Shown in pieces: positions 27,266-36,628 of a stretch of DNA of 64,000 bases. The notes under the pieces were generated by a model. That model worked only from the letters and a program-made list of their open reading frames with translations, made no database searches and was not told where the DNA came from. The stretch comes from Actinomycetes bacterium (GTDB taxonomy: Bacteria > Actinomycetota > Acidimicrobiia > Acidimicrobiales > RAAP-2): positions 88,748-152,747 of the forward strand of contig JAJZDI010000004.1 of NCBI GenBank assembly GCA_021806045.1, read 5' to 3'. Positions within the stretch are counted from its first letter, which is position 1. Each line of letters starts with the position of its first letter. The translations under genes and the position numbers were made by a program.

Positions 27266-28567
27266 GTGGAACCGACCGATGCCGCCGCCGCCCACGACCT
27301 GCACGACGTCCTCGTCGTGGGTGGTGGACCGGCGGGATCGTCATGCGCCTACTGGCTCGCCGACGCCGGCTGGGACGTGGTCCTGGTCGAGAAGAAGGCG
27401 TTCCCCCGGGAGAAGACGTGCGGCGACGGCCTCACGCCCCGCTCCGTGCGCCAGCTGGCCGACATGGGCCTCGAGCACGCCCTGGCCGGTGCACACCGCT
27501 ACGACGGGTTGCGCGCCAACGCGTACGGCAAGGTGCTCGAGCTGGCGTGGCCGTCGCACCCGTCGTTCCCCTCCTACGGCTATGTCATCACGCGCCACGA
27601 CCTCGACCACCTGGTGAACGAGCATGCGGCGAAGGCGGGCGCCACCGTGCTCCAGCACACCGAGGCGGTCCAGCCCATCATCGACGGCACGATCAGGACC
27701 GGATCTCCCGGCTTGCTGCCCGCCTGCGTGGGGGCCGTGGTGCGCGACGCCGAAACCGGCGCTACCCGCGAGCTCCGTGCCCGTTACGTCGTCGTAGCCG
27801 ACGGGGCGAACTCCCGGTTCGGCCGGGCGCTCGGCACCGGGCGCGACCGCAGGCGGCCCATGGGACTGGCGCTCCGCGGCTACTACACGTCCCCCCGCCA
27901 CGACGACCCGTTCATCGAGTCCCACCTCGACATCCGCGACTCGTCCGGCGCGGTGGTCCCCGGCTACGGGTGGATCTTCCCCCTCGGTGACGGGCGTGTG
28001 AACGTCGGCGTCGGCCTCCTCTCGACCGACCGCCGGTGGAAGGGCGTGAACACCTCCCATCTGATGGACGCCTTCGTCCAGTGGGTGCCCCGGTCGTGGG
28101 GGCTGTCGCCCGCCACCTCGCTCGGCCCCCCCACCGGGGGCAAGCTGCCCATGGGGTTGGCCGTCGGACCACGGGTGGGGCCCACCACCATCGTCGCCGG
28201 CGACGCCGCCGGCTCGATCAATCCCTTCAACGGCGAGGGCATCGCCTACGGGTACGAGACGGGCCGCCTGGCCGCCGCCGCGGTGGGAGCTGCGCTGGCC
28301 GGCGGCGGCGCGGCGGCCATCGCCTCCTACGAGACCACCCTGGAGGAGACCTACGGCCTCTACTACCGGGTGGCGCGGGCGTTCATCCATCTCATCAGCC
28401 GGCCCCAGCTCATGCACCTGTGCGTGGGCACCGGCATGTACTCCGAATCGGTCATGACGTGGGTGCTGCGCATCATGGCCAACCTGCTCCGACCCGACGA
28501 GCTCGGCCCGGCGGAGGCGATCTACCGGTCGGTGGCCGCGCTGGCCAGGTTGCTGCCCGACCCCTGA
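27266..28567 (+). CDS. Geranylgeranyl-reductase-family FAD oxidoreductase (menaquinone/isoprenoid)
   Basis: A 433-residue flavoprotein from GTG 27266. The N-terminal Rossmann motif VLVVGGGPAGSSCAYWLADA binds FAD. FPREKTCGDGLTPRSVRQL follows the GG-reductase family pattern, and GDAAGSINPFNGEGIAYG is the second FAD contact. Members reduce double bonds in isoprenoid chains, for example the menaquinone side chain in actinobacteria (MenJ-like) or archaeal lipids. Its position divergent from complex I fits a role in making or tuning the quinone that complex I reduces; this is inference. It is convergent with the next gene. Confidence 0.85.
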   Translation: MEPTDAAAAHDLHDVLVVGGGPAGSSCAYWLADAGWDVVLVEKKAFPREKTCGDGLTPRSVRQLADMGLEHALAGAHRYDGLRANAYGKVLELAWPSHPSFPSYGYVITRHDLDHLVNEHAAKAGATVLQHTEAVQPIIDGTIRTGSPGLLPACVGAVVRDAETGATRELRARYVVVADGANSRFGRALGTGRDRRRPMGLALRGYYTSPRHDDPFIESHLDIRDSSGAVVPGYGWIFPLGDGRVNVGVGLLSTDRRWKGVNTSHLMDAFVQWVPRSWGLSPATSLGPPTGGKLPMGLAVGPRVGPTTIVAGDAAGSINPFNGEGIAYGYETGRLAAAAVGAALAGGGAAAIASYETTLEETYGLYYRVARAFIHLISRPQLMHLCVGTGMYSESVMTWVLRIMANLLRPDELGPAEAIYRSVAALARLLPDP

Positions 28568-28583
28568 CCAGCACCGCCTCGTT

Positions 28584-28606
28584 GCCGGTGGGCCCGCCGC
28601 ACCGGC
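28584..28606. terminator. Hairpin between convergent genes
   Basis: GCCGGTG (28584-28590) and CACCGGC (28600-28606) form a 7-bp stem with a 9-nt loop in the 46-bp gap between two convergent genes. There is no T-tract, so it would be a weak bidirectional terminator at best. Confidence 0.35.
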
Positions 28607-28613
28607 GCCGCCG

Positions 28614-30164
28614 TCACGATCGCTGGTTGGCCGCCACGTTGTCCAGGAGCGCGCCGTAGACGGAGTGGAAGACCGTCACCGGGAACGACGCTCCCCCGGT
28701 GTTCGGCTGGAGGACCGCTTCCACCCGCCCGCCGGCCAGGAAGGCGTTGCCGAGGTGCTCGGTGGTCCCACCCGGCAGTGTGACGGTGGACACGTAACCG
28801 TAGGTGCTGACTCCCGGCTTGGTCGGCAGCGTCACCGGGACGATCTGGACGGTGGCGCCGGAGGTCACCGCTCCGTAGGCCGCCGTCTGGAACTGGGTGA
28901 AGCACGTGACGAAGTTGGGCATGGCGAAGATCTTGAAGTCGGACGTCGCCTGCGCGGCCGAGCTCACCACCTGGGTCAGCGACTGGATGGTGGTCCCCGG
29001 GTCGCCCGGGGCGCCGAAGAGCGGCGACGAGTCGTGGGCGGTGGCGTCGGACTGGCTGCCCGTGCCGAACAGCCCGGCCATCGAGGTGGCCGGCACACCC
29101 AGGCACGACGCGAACGCCGGCATCGCCTGCTGCGCCCCCTGGCGGTAGGCGGAGCTGACCTGCGGTCCGGTGGCCGTGGTGACCGGCGCCCACCCGGAGG
29201 GCAGGTCGGACTGGACGATGTTCACCTTCGCGGCCAGGGCGCCGTCGTTCGCCGTCGACGGGCGCACCGTGGTGGAGGCCGGAGGTGAGGTGGTGCCGGA
29301 GTTGCGCGAGCTGAGGAGGGCGATGCCGCCGCCGACCACGATCACGAGCAGCACCACGAGGACGATGAGGCGGGTCCGGTTGCTCTTCGGGGGAGCCGCA
29401 CCGGGCGGCATCGCACCGCCGGGGACGAGATCACCCATGGGTGGGAACCCGGCGCCGGCGCCGGCCGGCCCGCCTGGGGGTGCCGGGAGGTCGCCGGACG
29501 GCGCGAACCCGCCCGGGGCAGTGAGCCCGCTCACGTCGAACCCGCCGGGAGTGGGCGGCGAAGCCTCGAGGCCCGCGGCCGCGCCGCCCGCGGCCGCCGC
29601 GCCAGCAGCAGCGCCGGCCAGGTCGCCTGCCTCGGCACCGCCCTTCGCCTTGCGCCCGAAGCGCCCCTTGCGCCCGGCGGCCGGTTCCGCCGGGGCGGTG
29701 AACTCGGTCTCGAGCGGTGCCACTTCGGCCGCCACCGGTGCCTGGGGTGCAGGAGCTGCGGGCGCCTGGGCCACAGCGCCGGGAGTCCCGGCCGCCCCGG
29801 CACCGCCCCCGTAGCGAGCGAGCCACTGGGGCAGGGCCTGGTCGAGGTAAGCGGCCTGGCCGGCCGACACCGCCCCCGCCGGAAGCAGGAACCGGACGGT
29901 CTGTCCGGACGCGGTGAGCTGCATGACCACGGCCGGCGTCCCGTCGGGAAGGTGGGTCTGCTCGTTGCAGGCGACGGACTCGAGACCGCTCCACGCCAGG
30001 AGTCGCTCCGTCCCCGGCTGAGGGCCCTGCACGTTGATGCCAGCTGCGGTGAAGAGCAGGCTGAGCCCGTGCGTCGTCGCGACGCCGCGGGCCTCGTCGC
30101 CCGCCAGGGCGATGCCGGCGAGCAGCATGCCCTCAGGCGGCAGTTCCATCGATCCGACCGTCAT
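28614..30164 (-). CDS. Hypothetical single-pass membrane protein with Ala/Gly/Pro linker
   Basis: A 516-residue protein I do not recognise. Residues 1-118 form a compact cytoplasmic domain. Residues about 119-262 are a low-complexity Ala/Gly/Pro linker with a basic patch (164-175). One membrane helix lies at about 264-284. The outer part (300-516) is Ser/Thr/Gly-rich with single Cys residues in FASCLGVPA and NFVTCFTQF that could pair. The layout, cytoplasmic domain then helix then secreted sensor-like domain, resembles actinobacterial PknH-type or anti-sigma-like surface proteins without a kinase. It follows the hem genes on the same strand but after a 150-bp gap, so it is probably transcribed separately. 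Confidence 0.7.
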   Translation of the reverse strand: MTVGSMELPPEGMLLAGIALAGDEARGVATTHGLSLLFTAAGINVQGPQPGTERLLAWSGLESVACNEQTHLPDGTPAVVMQLTASGQTVRFLLPAGAVSAGQAAYLDQALPQWLARYGGGAGAAGTPGAVAQAPAAPAPQAPVAAEVAPLETEFTAPAEPAAGRKGRFGRKAKGGAEAGDLAGAAAGAAAAGGAAAGLEASPPTPGGFDVSGLTAPGGFAPSGDLPAPPGGPAGAGAGFPPMGDLVPGGAMPPGAAPPKSNRTRLIVLVVLLVIVVGGGIALLSSRNSGTTSPPASTTVRPSTANDGALAAKVNIVQSDLPSGWAPVTTATGPQVSSAYRQGAQQAMPAFASCLGVPATSMAGLFGTGSQSDATAHDSSPLFGAPGDPGTTIQSLTQVVSSAAQATSDFKIFAMPNFVTCFTQFQTAAYGAVTSGATVQIVPVTLPTKPGVSTYGYVSTVTLPGGTTEHLGNAFLAGGRVEAVLQPNTGGASFPVTVFHSVYGALLDNVAANQRS

Positions 30165-30314
30165 CCTCGCTCCTCTGCGCGTCGTCCCCCGGCACCCACC
30201 GGTGCCCTGCTCCCGAACTTCTCGGACGCAGCCCCCTCACGGGCCACGCCGGCTGCGAACGCCATCGCGCCAGCTTTGCAAACCCGGGAGGCAAAGTGCG
30301 GGACGCTCACCGGG

Positions 30315-31667
30315 TCACGGGTCGAGGGCCTCCGCCAGGGCCAAGCCCGCCCGCTCGGCGACGGACGTGAGGAGGTCCGGCTCGTGGGCCATCGACGGGA
30401 ACATCGCCTCGAAGGCGCCCGGAGCGAGGGCGACGCCCCGTCCGAGCAGGTGGTGGAAGAACCGCTGGTAGACGCCGGTCCCGGCCGCAGCGACGGCGCC
30501 GTCGTAGTCGGCGACGGGCCGGCCCGCATCCGCTGCCGGCACGAAGAAGACGCCGACCAGCGGGCCGCTCACCGGGACCTGCACCCCGAACGGTGAGCCA
30601 CCTGCCGCGTCCTCCAGGTGCCTCCGCAGCTCACCGGCGAAGGCGGCCACCCGCGCCGCGAGCTCGGCGTAGGCCCCCTCGTCCATGGCGTCGAGAACGG
30701 CAAGGCCGGCGGCGGTGGCGAGCGGGTTCCCCGACAGGGTCCCCGCCTGGTAGACGGGACCCTCCGGCGCCAGCACGGCCAGCACCTCGGCCCGGCCGCC
30801 GAACGCCCCCACCGGGAGCCCACCACCGATCACCTTGCCGAAGCACCACAGGTCGGGGGTGACGCCGGTCGCGCCCGACGCCCCCGACGGCCCGACACGG
30901 AACCCGGTGATCACCTCGTCGAAGACGAGCAACGCACCTGCCGAGTCGCACACCGCCCGGAGCTGCTCGAGGAACCCCGGCACGGGCGGAACCAGGCCCA
31001 TGTTGGCCGCCACCGGCTCGACGATGACGCACGCGACGTCCTCGCCGATGTCGGGCACCACGTTGTAGGGGACCACCACCGTGTCGGCCACGGCCGCCCG
31101 GGTGACGCCGGCCGAGCCGGGGAGTCCCAGAGTGGCCACACCGCTGCCGCCGCCGGCCAGCAGGCCGTCCGAGTGGCCGTGGTAGCACCCGGCGAACTTC
31201 ACCACCCGGTCGCGGCCCGTGTAGCCCCTGGCCACCCGGACGGCGCTCATCGCCGCCTCCGTCCCCGACGAGACGAGGCGGACCTGATCGCATCCCGGCA
31301 CGCGCCCGCAGATGGCCTCGGCCAGGAGGATCTCGCCCTCGGTGGGCGCCCCGAAGGTGGTGCCGCCCGCCGCCGCTCGTGCGATCGCGTCCACCACGGC
31401 CGGATGGGCGTGGCCGAGGATCGAGGCGCCGTAGGACTGGACCATGTCGACGTAGCGGTTGCCGTCCACGTCCCAGATGTGCGCGCCGCTGCCCCGGGCC
31501 ACCACGTAGGGCTCGCCGCCCACGGAACGGAACGAGCGCACCGGCGAGCTCACGCCGCCGGGGATGACGGCGCGGGCCCGCTCCCACCAGGCGTGCCCGG
31601 CCGGACCCGTGCGATCCGAGGCCGCGCCACCGGGGCCGCCCTCGGCTCGTGGCGGGGCGGCGGTCAT
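30315..31667 (-). CDS. hemL: Glutamate-1-semialdehyde 2,1-aminomutase
   Basis: A 450-residue PLP enzyme that converts glutamate-1-semialdehyde to 5-aminolevulinate, the second C5-pathway step. The PLP Lys lies in WCFGKVIGGGLPVGAFGG. GVSSPVRSFRSVGG and the KFAGCYHGHSDGLL segment are family-specific. Overlaps hemB by 4 bp. With hemA in the same cluster, the C5 route is complete. Confidence 0.95.
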   Translation of the reverse strand: MTAAPPRAEGGPGGAASDRTGPAGHAWWERARAVIPGGVSSPVRSFRSVGGEPYVVARGSGAHIWDVDGNRYVDMVQSYGASILGHAHPAVVDAIARAAAGGTTFGAPTEGEILLAEAICGRVPGCDQVRLVSSGTEAAMSAVRVARGYTGRDRVVKFAGCYHGHSDGLLAGGGSGVATLGLPGSAGVTRAAVADTVVVPYNVVPDIGEDVACVIVEPVAANMGLVPPVPGFLEQLRAVCDSAGALLVFDEVITGFRVGPSGASGATGVTPDLWCFGKVIGGGLPVGAFGGRAEVLAVLAPEGPVYQAGTLSGNPLATAAGLAVLDAMDEGAYAELAARVAAFAGELRRHLEDAAGGSPFGVQVPVSGPLVGVFFVPAADAGRPVADYDGAVAAAGTGVYQRFFHHLLGRGVALAPGAFEAMFPSMAHEPDLLTSVAERAGLALAEALDP

Positions 31668-32689
31668 GACAGGAGCTCGGCCAGCTCGGCGGCGAAGTAC
31701 GTGATCACCACGTCCGCCCCGGCCCGCTTGATGGCGGTCACGTGCTCGAGGGCGACGGCCGTGCCGTCCAGCCAGCCGCGCTCGGCCGCCGCCTTGACCA
31801 TGGCGTACTCACCGCTCACGTGGTAGGCGGCGACGGACACCTCGACGGCCGCCCGCACGTCTGCGAGGACATCGAGGTACGAGAGGGCCGGCTTCACCAT
31901 CACCATGTCGGCCCCCTCGGCCACGTCGAGGGCCACCTCGACGGCCGCCTCCCGCCGGTTGCGAGGGTCCTGCTGGTAGCCGCAGCGGTCGCCGCCCCCA
32001 GCGATGGTCACGTCCACCGCGTCGCGGAACGGGCCGTAGAGGGCGGACGCGTACTTGGCCGCATAGGCGAGGATGGCCGTCGTAGCGAAACCGGCCCCGT
32101 CCAGCCCGGAGCGGATGGCCGCCACCTGCCCGTCCATCATCCCGCTGGGTGCGACGATGTCGGCCCCGGCCGCCGCATGGGAGACGGCCGCCGCCGCGTA
32201 GAGGGGGAGAGTGGCGTCGTTGTCGACGTCCGCCCCGGTGGCGTCGAGCACGCCGCAGTGGCCGTGGTCGGTGAACTCGTCGAGGCAGCAGTCGGTCATG
32301 ACCACCAGACGGTCACCGGCCGCATCGCGGACGGCGGCGACCGCACGGGGGACGATGCCCTGGGGATCGGTCCCGGCCGAACCGGTGGCGTCCTTGTCCT
32401 CGGGGCGGGGCAGGCCGAACAGGAGGACACCGGGGACACCCAGGCCTGCCAGGCGCGCCGCCTCGTCCCTGAGCGAGCCGAGCGTGTGCTGGAACACCCC
32501 CGGGAGGGAGGGGATGGGCCGGGGCTCGTCCAGGCCGTCCGCCACGAAGAGGGGTGCGACCAGGTCGTCGACGCTGACGCGGGTCTCGGCGACCAGACGG
32601 CGGAGCGCCGGGGTCCGGCGGAGCCGGCGCATGCGTCGCTCCGGGTACCCACCGAGCGGGCCCCGTTCCGGTGGCGGGGTGGCGGTCAC
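31664..32689 (-). CDS. hemB: Delta-aminolevulinic acid dehydratase (porphobilinogen synthase)
   Basis: A 341-residue enzyme that condenses two 5-aminolevulinates to porphobilinogen. The Schiff-base Lys is in MVKPALSYLDVL. The metal-site segment reads TDCCLDEFTDHGHCG: the Cys before LD and the Cys in HGHCG are kept, while the middle zinc Cys is Asp. Start GTG 32689; a later ATG (about residue 20) is possible. It follows hemD after 10 bp. Confidence 0.95.
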   Translation of the reverse strand: MTATPPPERGPLGGYPERRMRRLRRTPALRRLVAETRVSVDDLVAPLFVADGLDEPRPIPSLPGVFQHTLGSLRDEAARLAGLGVPGVLLFGLPRPEDKDATGSAGTDPQGIVPRAVAAVRDAAGDRLVVMTDCCLDEFTDHGHCGVLDATGADVDNDATLPLYAAAAVSHAAAGADIVAPSGMMDGQVAAIRSGLDGAGFATTAILAYAAKYASALYGPFRDAVDVTIAGGGDRCGYQQDPRNRREAAVEVALDVAEGADMVMVKPALSYLDVLADVRAAVEVSVAAYHVSGEYAMVKAAAERGWLDGTAVALEHVTAIKRAGADVVITYFAAELAELLS

Positions 32690-32699
32690 GCCGTGGAGC

Positions 32700-33512
32700 C
32701 TAGGCGGGGCGCGGGTGCCCGGCAGCGCGAGGTGCGGCCCGTACCGCCGTCAGTGCCGAGGTCAGGGCACCGACGAGGCCGTCGAGATCGTGGGGCGCCG
32801 CCTCGGCCGCGACGACCAGCCCGGCCCGCCGGGCGGTCTCCGACGTCTGGGGGCCGATGGACACCACGACAGGCGGCACGCCGTCCATCCCGACCAGGTC
32901 GATGAGCCCCTCCACGGTCGACGAGGAGGTGAAGGCCACGGCGCCCGCCCGGAGGGCCGCCTCAAGTACGCCCGGATCGGGTCGGCCCCGCACGGTCCGG
33001 TAGGCGACCACCTCGTCCATCTGGTACCCGGCCGCCGCCAGCCCCTCGGCCAGTCCACCGTCGACCGTCTCGGCTCGTGGGAACAGGACGCGAGGCGCGG
33101 TGGTCCCGGCCGCGGGCGGGAAGGCGGCTGCCAGGTCCGCCGCGGTGCCGCCGGGAGCGACCAGGTCGACCCGGTGCCCGGTGGCGCCAATGGCCCGGGC
33201 CGTCGCCGGCCCCACGGCCGCCCAACGGGTGGCCCCTGGCGCCGACCGGCCACCGAGGGCGTTCGCCAGCCGCTCGACGGCCGGTTGCGACGTGCAGACC
33301 ACCCACCGGTAGGACCCGGCCACCAGCCGGTCGGCAGCGGACCGCAGCCCACGCCCGCCGTCCGGCGGGTCGGCGATCTCGATGACGGGGACCTCGACCA
33401 CGTCGGCTCCGAGTGCCCGGATCCGGTCCGAGAGAGACGACGCCCGGTCACGGGGCCGTGGCACGACCACCGACCATCCCGCCAGCTGGCCCCCGGTCCC
33501 CGTCTCGCTCAC
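32700..33512 (-). CDS. hemD: Uroporphyrinogen-III synthase
   Basis: A 270-residue two-lobed protein. The fold is recognisable from WSVVVPRPRDRASSL at the start, VAFTSSSTVEGLIDL in the middle and VSIGPQTSETARRAGL near the end. It cyclises hydroxymethylbilane to uroporphyrinogen III. Sequence conservation is low in this family, so context (between cobA and hemB) supports the call. GTG 33512 overlaps the cobA stop by 4 bp. Confidence 0.88.
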   Translation of the reverse strand: MSETGTGGQLAGWSVVVPRPRDRASSLSDRIRALGADVVEVPVIEIADPPDGGRGLRSAADRLVAGSYRWVVCTSQPAVERLANALGGRSAPGATRWAAVGPATARAIGATGHRVDLVAPGGTAADLAAAFPPAAGTTAPRVLFPRAETVDGGLAEGLAAAGYQMDEVVAYRTVRGRPDPGVLEAALRAGAVAFTSSSTVEGLIDLVGMDGVPPVVVSIGPQTSETARRAGLVVAAEAAPHDLDGLVGALTSALTAVRAAPRAAGHPRPA

Positions 33513-34255
33513 CCGATCGGCCCCTCCCCGCCGGGGACCGCCTGGGGGCGGGTCACGTCGAGGCCGGCCACCGCGCCGATCACCAGGGCGGCAGGCGCCG
33601 GCAGGTCGACGTCGCCCATGCCGGCGAGAGTGGTGCGCACGACCCGCTGGCGGGGGGTGGTACCCCAGTGGACGGCGGCGACGGGCGTGGACGGGTCCCG
33701 GCCCCCGTCGATGAGGGCGCGGGCGATCTCGACGCGGGTGTCGATGCCCATGACCACCACCAGCGTGCCGCCGGCCCGTGCCAGCGATGCCCAGTCCACC
33801 CCGCCGGGAGCAGTCGGATCGCCCACTCGGCCTGTCACGACCGTCACCGAGGTGGCGAGACCCCGGTGGGTCACCGGCACCCCCGCCGCGGCCGGCGCCG
33901 CGAACGCGGACGACACCCCGGGGACCACCTCGAAAGGCACCCCCGCCTCGGCCAAGACCAGCGCCTCCTCACCGCCCCTGCCGAAGACGAAGGGGTCGCC
34001 CCCTTTCAGGCGGACCACCGTCCTCCCCGAACGACCGCGGTCGACGAGGACCGAGTTGATCTCCGCCTGGCGCACCGGGCGGCCGGGGAACTTGCCGACG
34101 TCGATCCGCTCGGCGTCGGCGGGAGCCAGGTCCAGCAGCTCGTGGGCGATGAGCCGGTCGAACACGAGCACCTCGGCCCGACCCAGGATCGATGCACCCT
34201 TCACGGTGATGAGGCCGGGGTCACCCGGTCCCGCGCCGACCAGGTACACGGTCAC
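33509..34255 (-). CDS. cobA: Uroporphyrinogen-III C-methyltransferase (SUMT)
   Basis: A 248-residue SAM-dependent methyltransferase from GTG 34255, which overlaps hemC in GTGA. VYLVGAGPGDPGLITVKGA, VVRLKGGDPFVFGRGGEEA and VVPGVSSAFAAPAAAGVPVTHRG are standard SUMT motifs. It makes precorrin-2, the branch to sirohaem and cobalamin. In many actinobacteria cobA is fused to hemD; here the two are separate overlapping genes. Confidence 0.93.
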   Translation of the reverse strand: MTVYLVGAGPGDPGLITVKGASILGRAEVLVFDRLIAHELLDLAPADAERIDVGKFPGRPVRQAEINSVLVDRGRSGRTVVRLKGGDPFVFGRGGEEALVLAEAGVPFEVVPGVSSAFAAPAAAGVPVTHRGLATSVTVVTGRVGDPTAPGGVDWASLARAGGTLVVVMGIDTRVEIARALIDGGRDPSTPVAAVHWGTTPRQRVVRTTLAGMGDVDLPAPAALVIGAVAGLDVTRPQAVPGGEGPIG

Positions 34256-35187
34256 GGCACGGTTCCCCCGGCGCCCGGCGCCGCCGTCCACGCCGCTCCC
34301 ACCTGGTCGAGGAGCTGCCCAGCCACGCCGGAACCCACCCGGACCAGGTCGTGCCCCGATGCGGTCGCCCGTACGACGGTTCGGCCGCCGTCGACGGCCA
34401 GCATCCCCGTCACCGACGCGCCTCCCCCGGCCGACGCCGTGGCTGTGGCACCGACCGGCAGGGAGCACCCACCGCCCAGGCGGGCGAGGAACGCCCGCTC
34501 GGCCACCAGCTCGCGGTGGGACGGTTCGTGGTCGACCAGGCCCAGCGCCTCCAGCACCGGTCCGTCGCCGACCCGGCACTCGAGCGCGAGCGCCCCCTGG
34601 CCGACCTGGGGGATCATCACCTCCACCTCCAGGACCTGGTGGGCGCCGGGAGCAGGCCGGTGCCCCAGGCGGTCGAGGGCCGCCTGTGCCACCAGTACGG
34701 CGTCGATGCCACCGGTGCCGACACGGTCCAGGCGGGTGCCGAGGTTGCCCCGCAGAGGGACGAATGCCAGATCGGGCCGGGCAACGGCCAGCTGGACGCG
34801 CCGGCGGGCGGACCCGGTGGCCACCGTCGCCCCCCGGGCCAGTCCGGCCAGGGTGGCACCGACCAGGGCGTCGCGCCGGTCGGCCCGCTCGGGGACCGCT
34901 CCGATGACGAGGCCGGGCACCGCGACGGAGGCAGGCAGGTCCTTGGCCGAGTGGACGGCGACGTCGGCCCGCCCGTCGAGGACGGCCTGCTGTACCTCCT
35001 TCACGAAGATCCCCTGGCCACCCACCTCCTCCAGGGGGGCCTCCCGGTCGCGGTCGCCGGCCGTCTCCACGATGACGTGGATGGCGTCGACGCCCGCCCG
35101 CTGGTGCAGCAGGTCGGCGACGTGGGCGGCCTGCCAGCGGGCCAGCGGTGAGCCACGGGTGGCGAGACGGAGCGTGGTGCCGGGCAC
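34252..35187 (-). CDS. hemC: Porphobilinogen deaminase (hydroxymethylbilane synthase)
   Basis: A 311-residue enzyme that links four porphobilinogens on a dipyrromethane cofactor. LRLATRGSPLARWQA, SAKDLPASVAVPGLVIGAVP and RGNLGTRLDRV are diagnostic. The cofactor Cys is in ARLGGGCSLPVGATA. GTG 35187 lies 1 bp after the hemA stop. Confidence 0.95.
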   Translation of the reverse strand: MPGTTLRLATRGSPLARWQAAHVADLLHQRAGVDAIHVIVETAGDRDREAPLEEVGGQGIFVKEVQQAVLDGRADVAVHSAKDLPASVAVPGLVIGAVPERADRRDALVGATLAGLARGATVATGSARRRVQLAVARPDLAFVPLRGNLGTRLDRVGTGGIDAVLVAQAALDRLGHRPAPGAHQVLEVEVMIPQVGQGALALECRVGDGPVLEALGLVDHEPSHRELVAERAFLARLGGGCSLPVGATATASAGGGASVTGMLAVDGGRTVVRATASGHDLVRVGSGVAGQLLDQVGAAWTAAPGAGGTVP

Positions 35188-35188
35188 G

Positions 35189-36490
35189 TCAGAACGAGAA
35201 CAGCGCCCGCAGCGCCTCGACCAGGCGCTCGCCACGCGGCGTTCCCGCTGCTTCCTTCAGCGCAACGGTCGGTTCGTGCAGGAAGGAGGCGACCATGGCC
35301 CGGGTCACCTCGTCGACCTGGTCCCACTGCTCGTCGGTGAGGTCGGACCGCTTCGCCCGCTGGCGGTCCAGCTCGGTCTGCCGTGCCGACTCCGCCCGCG
35401 CCCGCAGCGCGGAGATCACCGGCGCTGCACCGCGTGCCCGGGCCGCCTCCCGGTACCGGTCGAGCTCGCCCGAGACAATCTGCCTGGCCTGGTCCACTTC
35501 GGCCTGGCGACCGGAGAGCGCCTGGTCGACCGAGCGCCGCAGGTCGTCGATGTCGAGGAGGGTGACCCCGCCGAGCCCGGCCACCTCCGGCTCGACGTTC
35601 CTCGGCACGCCCAGGTCGACCACGACCATCGAGCGGGCCCCTCCCCCCGCCTCGACGGCGGGAGCCACGGCGTCGAGGCCGACCACCGGCACGGTAGAGG
35701 CCACCGTGGTGAAGACCACGTCGGCGCTGGCGAGGACGGAGGCCAGCTCGGACAGCTCGGCGGTGGCGATCGTCCCCCCGAACCCGGGTGGCACCGACTC
35801 GAGGTGGGCACGGGCGCGGGCGGGGGTCCGGTTGACGATGGTGATGTGTCGCGGGGCTCCCCAGCCGGAGCCCGACGCGCCGGTGAGGGCGGCGACCACG
35901 CCACTGCCCATCTCCCCCGCGCCGATCACGACGGCGACGCGGCCGCCCAGATCGCCACCGGCATGGCGGGCGGCCAGTGCGACGGCGCCGTGCGACATCG
36001 ACGTCACCCCCCGGGCGATGGCCGTTTCCGAACGGACACGCTTGCCCGCCTCCACCGCGTGCCGGAACAGGGCGCTGAGAACGGGGCCGGAGGCATCGGC
36101 CCGGTGGCTCCGCTCCCAGGCGCGGCGCACCTGTCCGAGCACCTCGGACTCGCCCAGCACGGCCGACTCCAGACCGGACGCGACGGAGAAGAGGTGATCG
36201 GCCACTTCATCGTCGAAGCGGACGTTCGCATGGTCTTCGAGGTGCGACGCGGGCACGCCGGCCAGGTCGGCCAGCGTCTCGCGGATCTCGGCCACGCCCT
36301 GGTGGAAGCGGTCGACCACTGCGTAGACCTCGACCCGCTGGCAGGTGGAGACGATCACCGCCTCAGCCAGATTGGCCCGGTCGCGCAGGGCGGCAAGTGC
36401 CTTCGGAAGGGCGTCGTCAGCCAGCGCGACCTGCTCGAAGAGGTCGAGTGGCGCCTGGCGCTGTTCGAGGCCCACGACGACAACGGACAC
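35189..36490 (-). CDS. hemA: Glutamyl-tRNA reductase
   Basis: A 433-residue enzyme catalysing the first committed step of haem synthesis. GTG 36490 gives VSVVVVGLEQRQAPLDLFEQ, aligning with the usual GLNHRTAP start; an ATG 11 codons upstream is less likely. The catalytic Cys is present, but its motif reads STCQRVEVYAVV, where Asn normally follows Cys. The NADPH domain shows VIGAGEMGSGVVAAL. Placement next to rex suggests redox control of haem synthesis. Confidence 0.93.
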   Translation of the reverse strand: MSVVVVGLEQRQAPLDLFEQVALADDALPKALAALRDRANLAEAVIVSTCQRVEVYAVVDRFHQGVAEIRETLADLAGVPASHLEDHANVRFDDEVADHLFSVASGLESAVLGESEVLGQVRRAWERSHRADASGPVLSALFRHAVEAGKRVRSETAIARGVTSMSHGAVALAARHAGGDLGGRVAVVIGAGEMGSGVVAALTGASGSGWGAPRHITIVNRTPARARAHLESVPPGFGGTIATAELSELASVLASADVVFTTVASTVPVVGLDAVAPAVEAGGGARSMVVVDLGVPRNVEPEVAGLGGVTLLDIDDLRRSVDQALSGRQAEVDQARQIVSGELDRYREAARARGAAPVISALRARAESARQTELDRQRAKRSDLTDEQWDQVDEVTRAMVASFLHEPTVALKEAAGTPRGERLVEALRALFSF

Positions 36491-36628
36491 TGCTCTGCTG
36501 CGGCTCCCCTGTGCTCGGCACATGACGCCGTCCCGCCCCGGCTGGCGGGACGTGGCCGGACATCAAGCATGCCGGGCGATCGACCCCGCCGCCAGTCAGT
36601 GCCCGGACCTGGTCTCCGTGGAGGTGCC

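Noticed and set aside
36510-36522. TGTGC-TCG-GCACA near hemA as a Rex operator
   Set aside because: The Rex operator is a TGTGA-N6-TCACA-type site; arm sequence and spacing do not fit, and a 5-bp inverted repeat is expected by chance.
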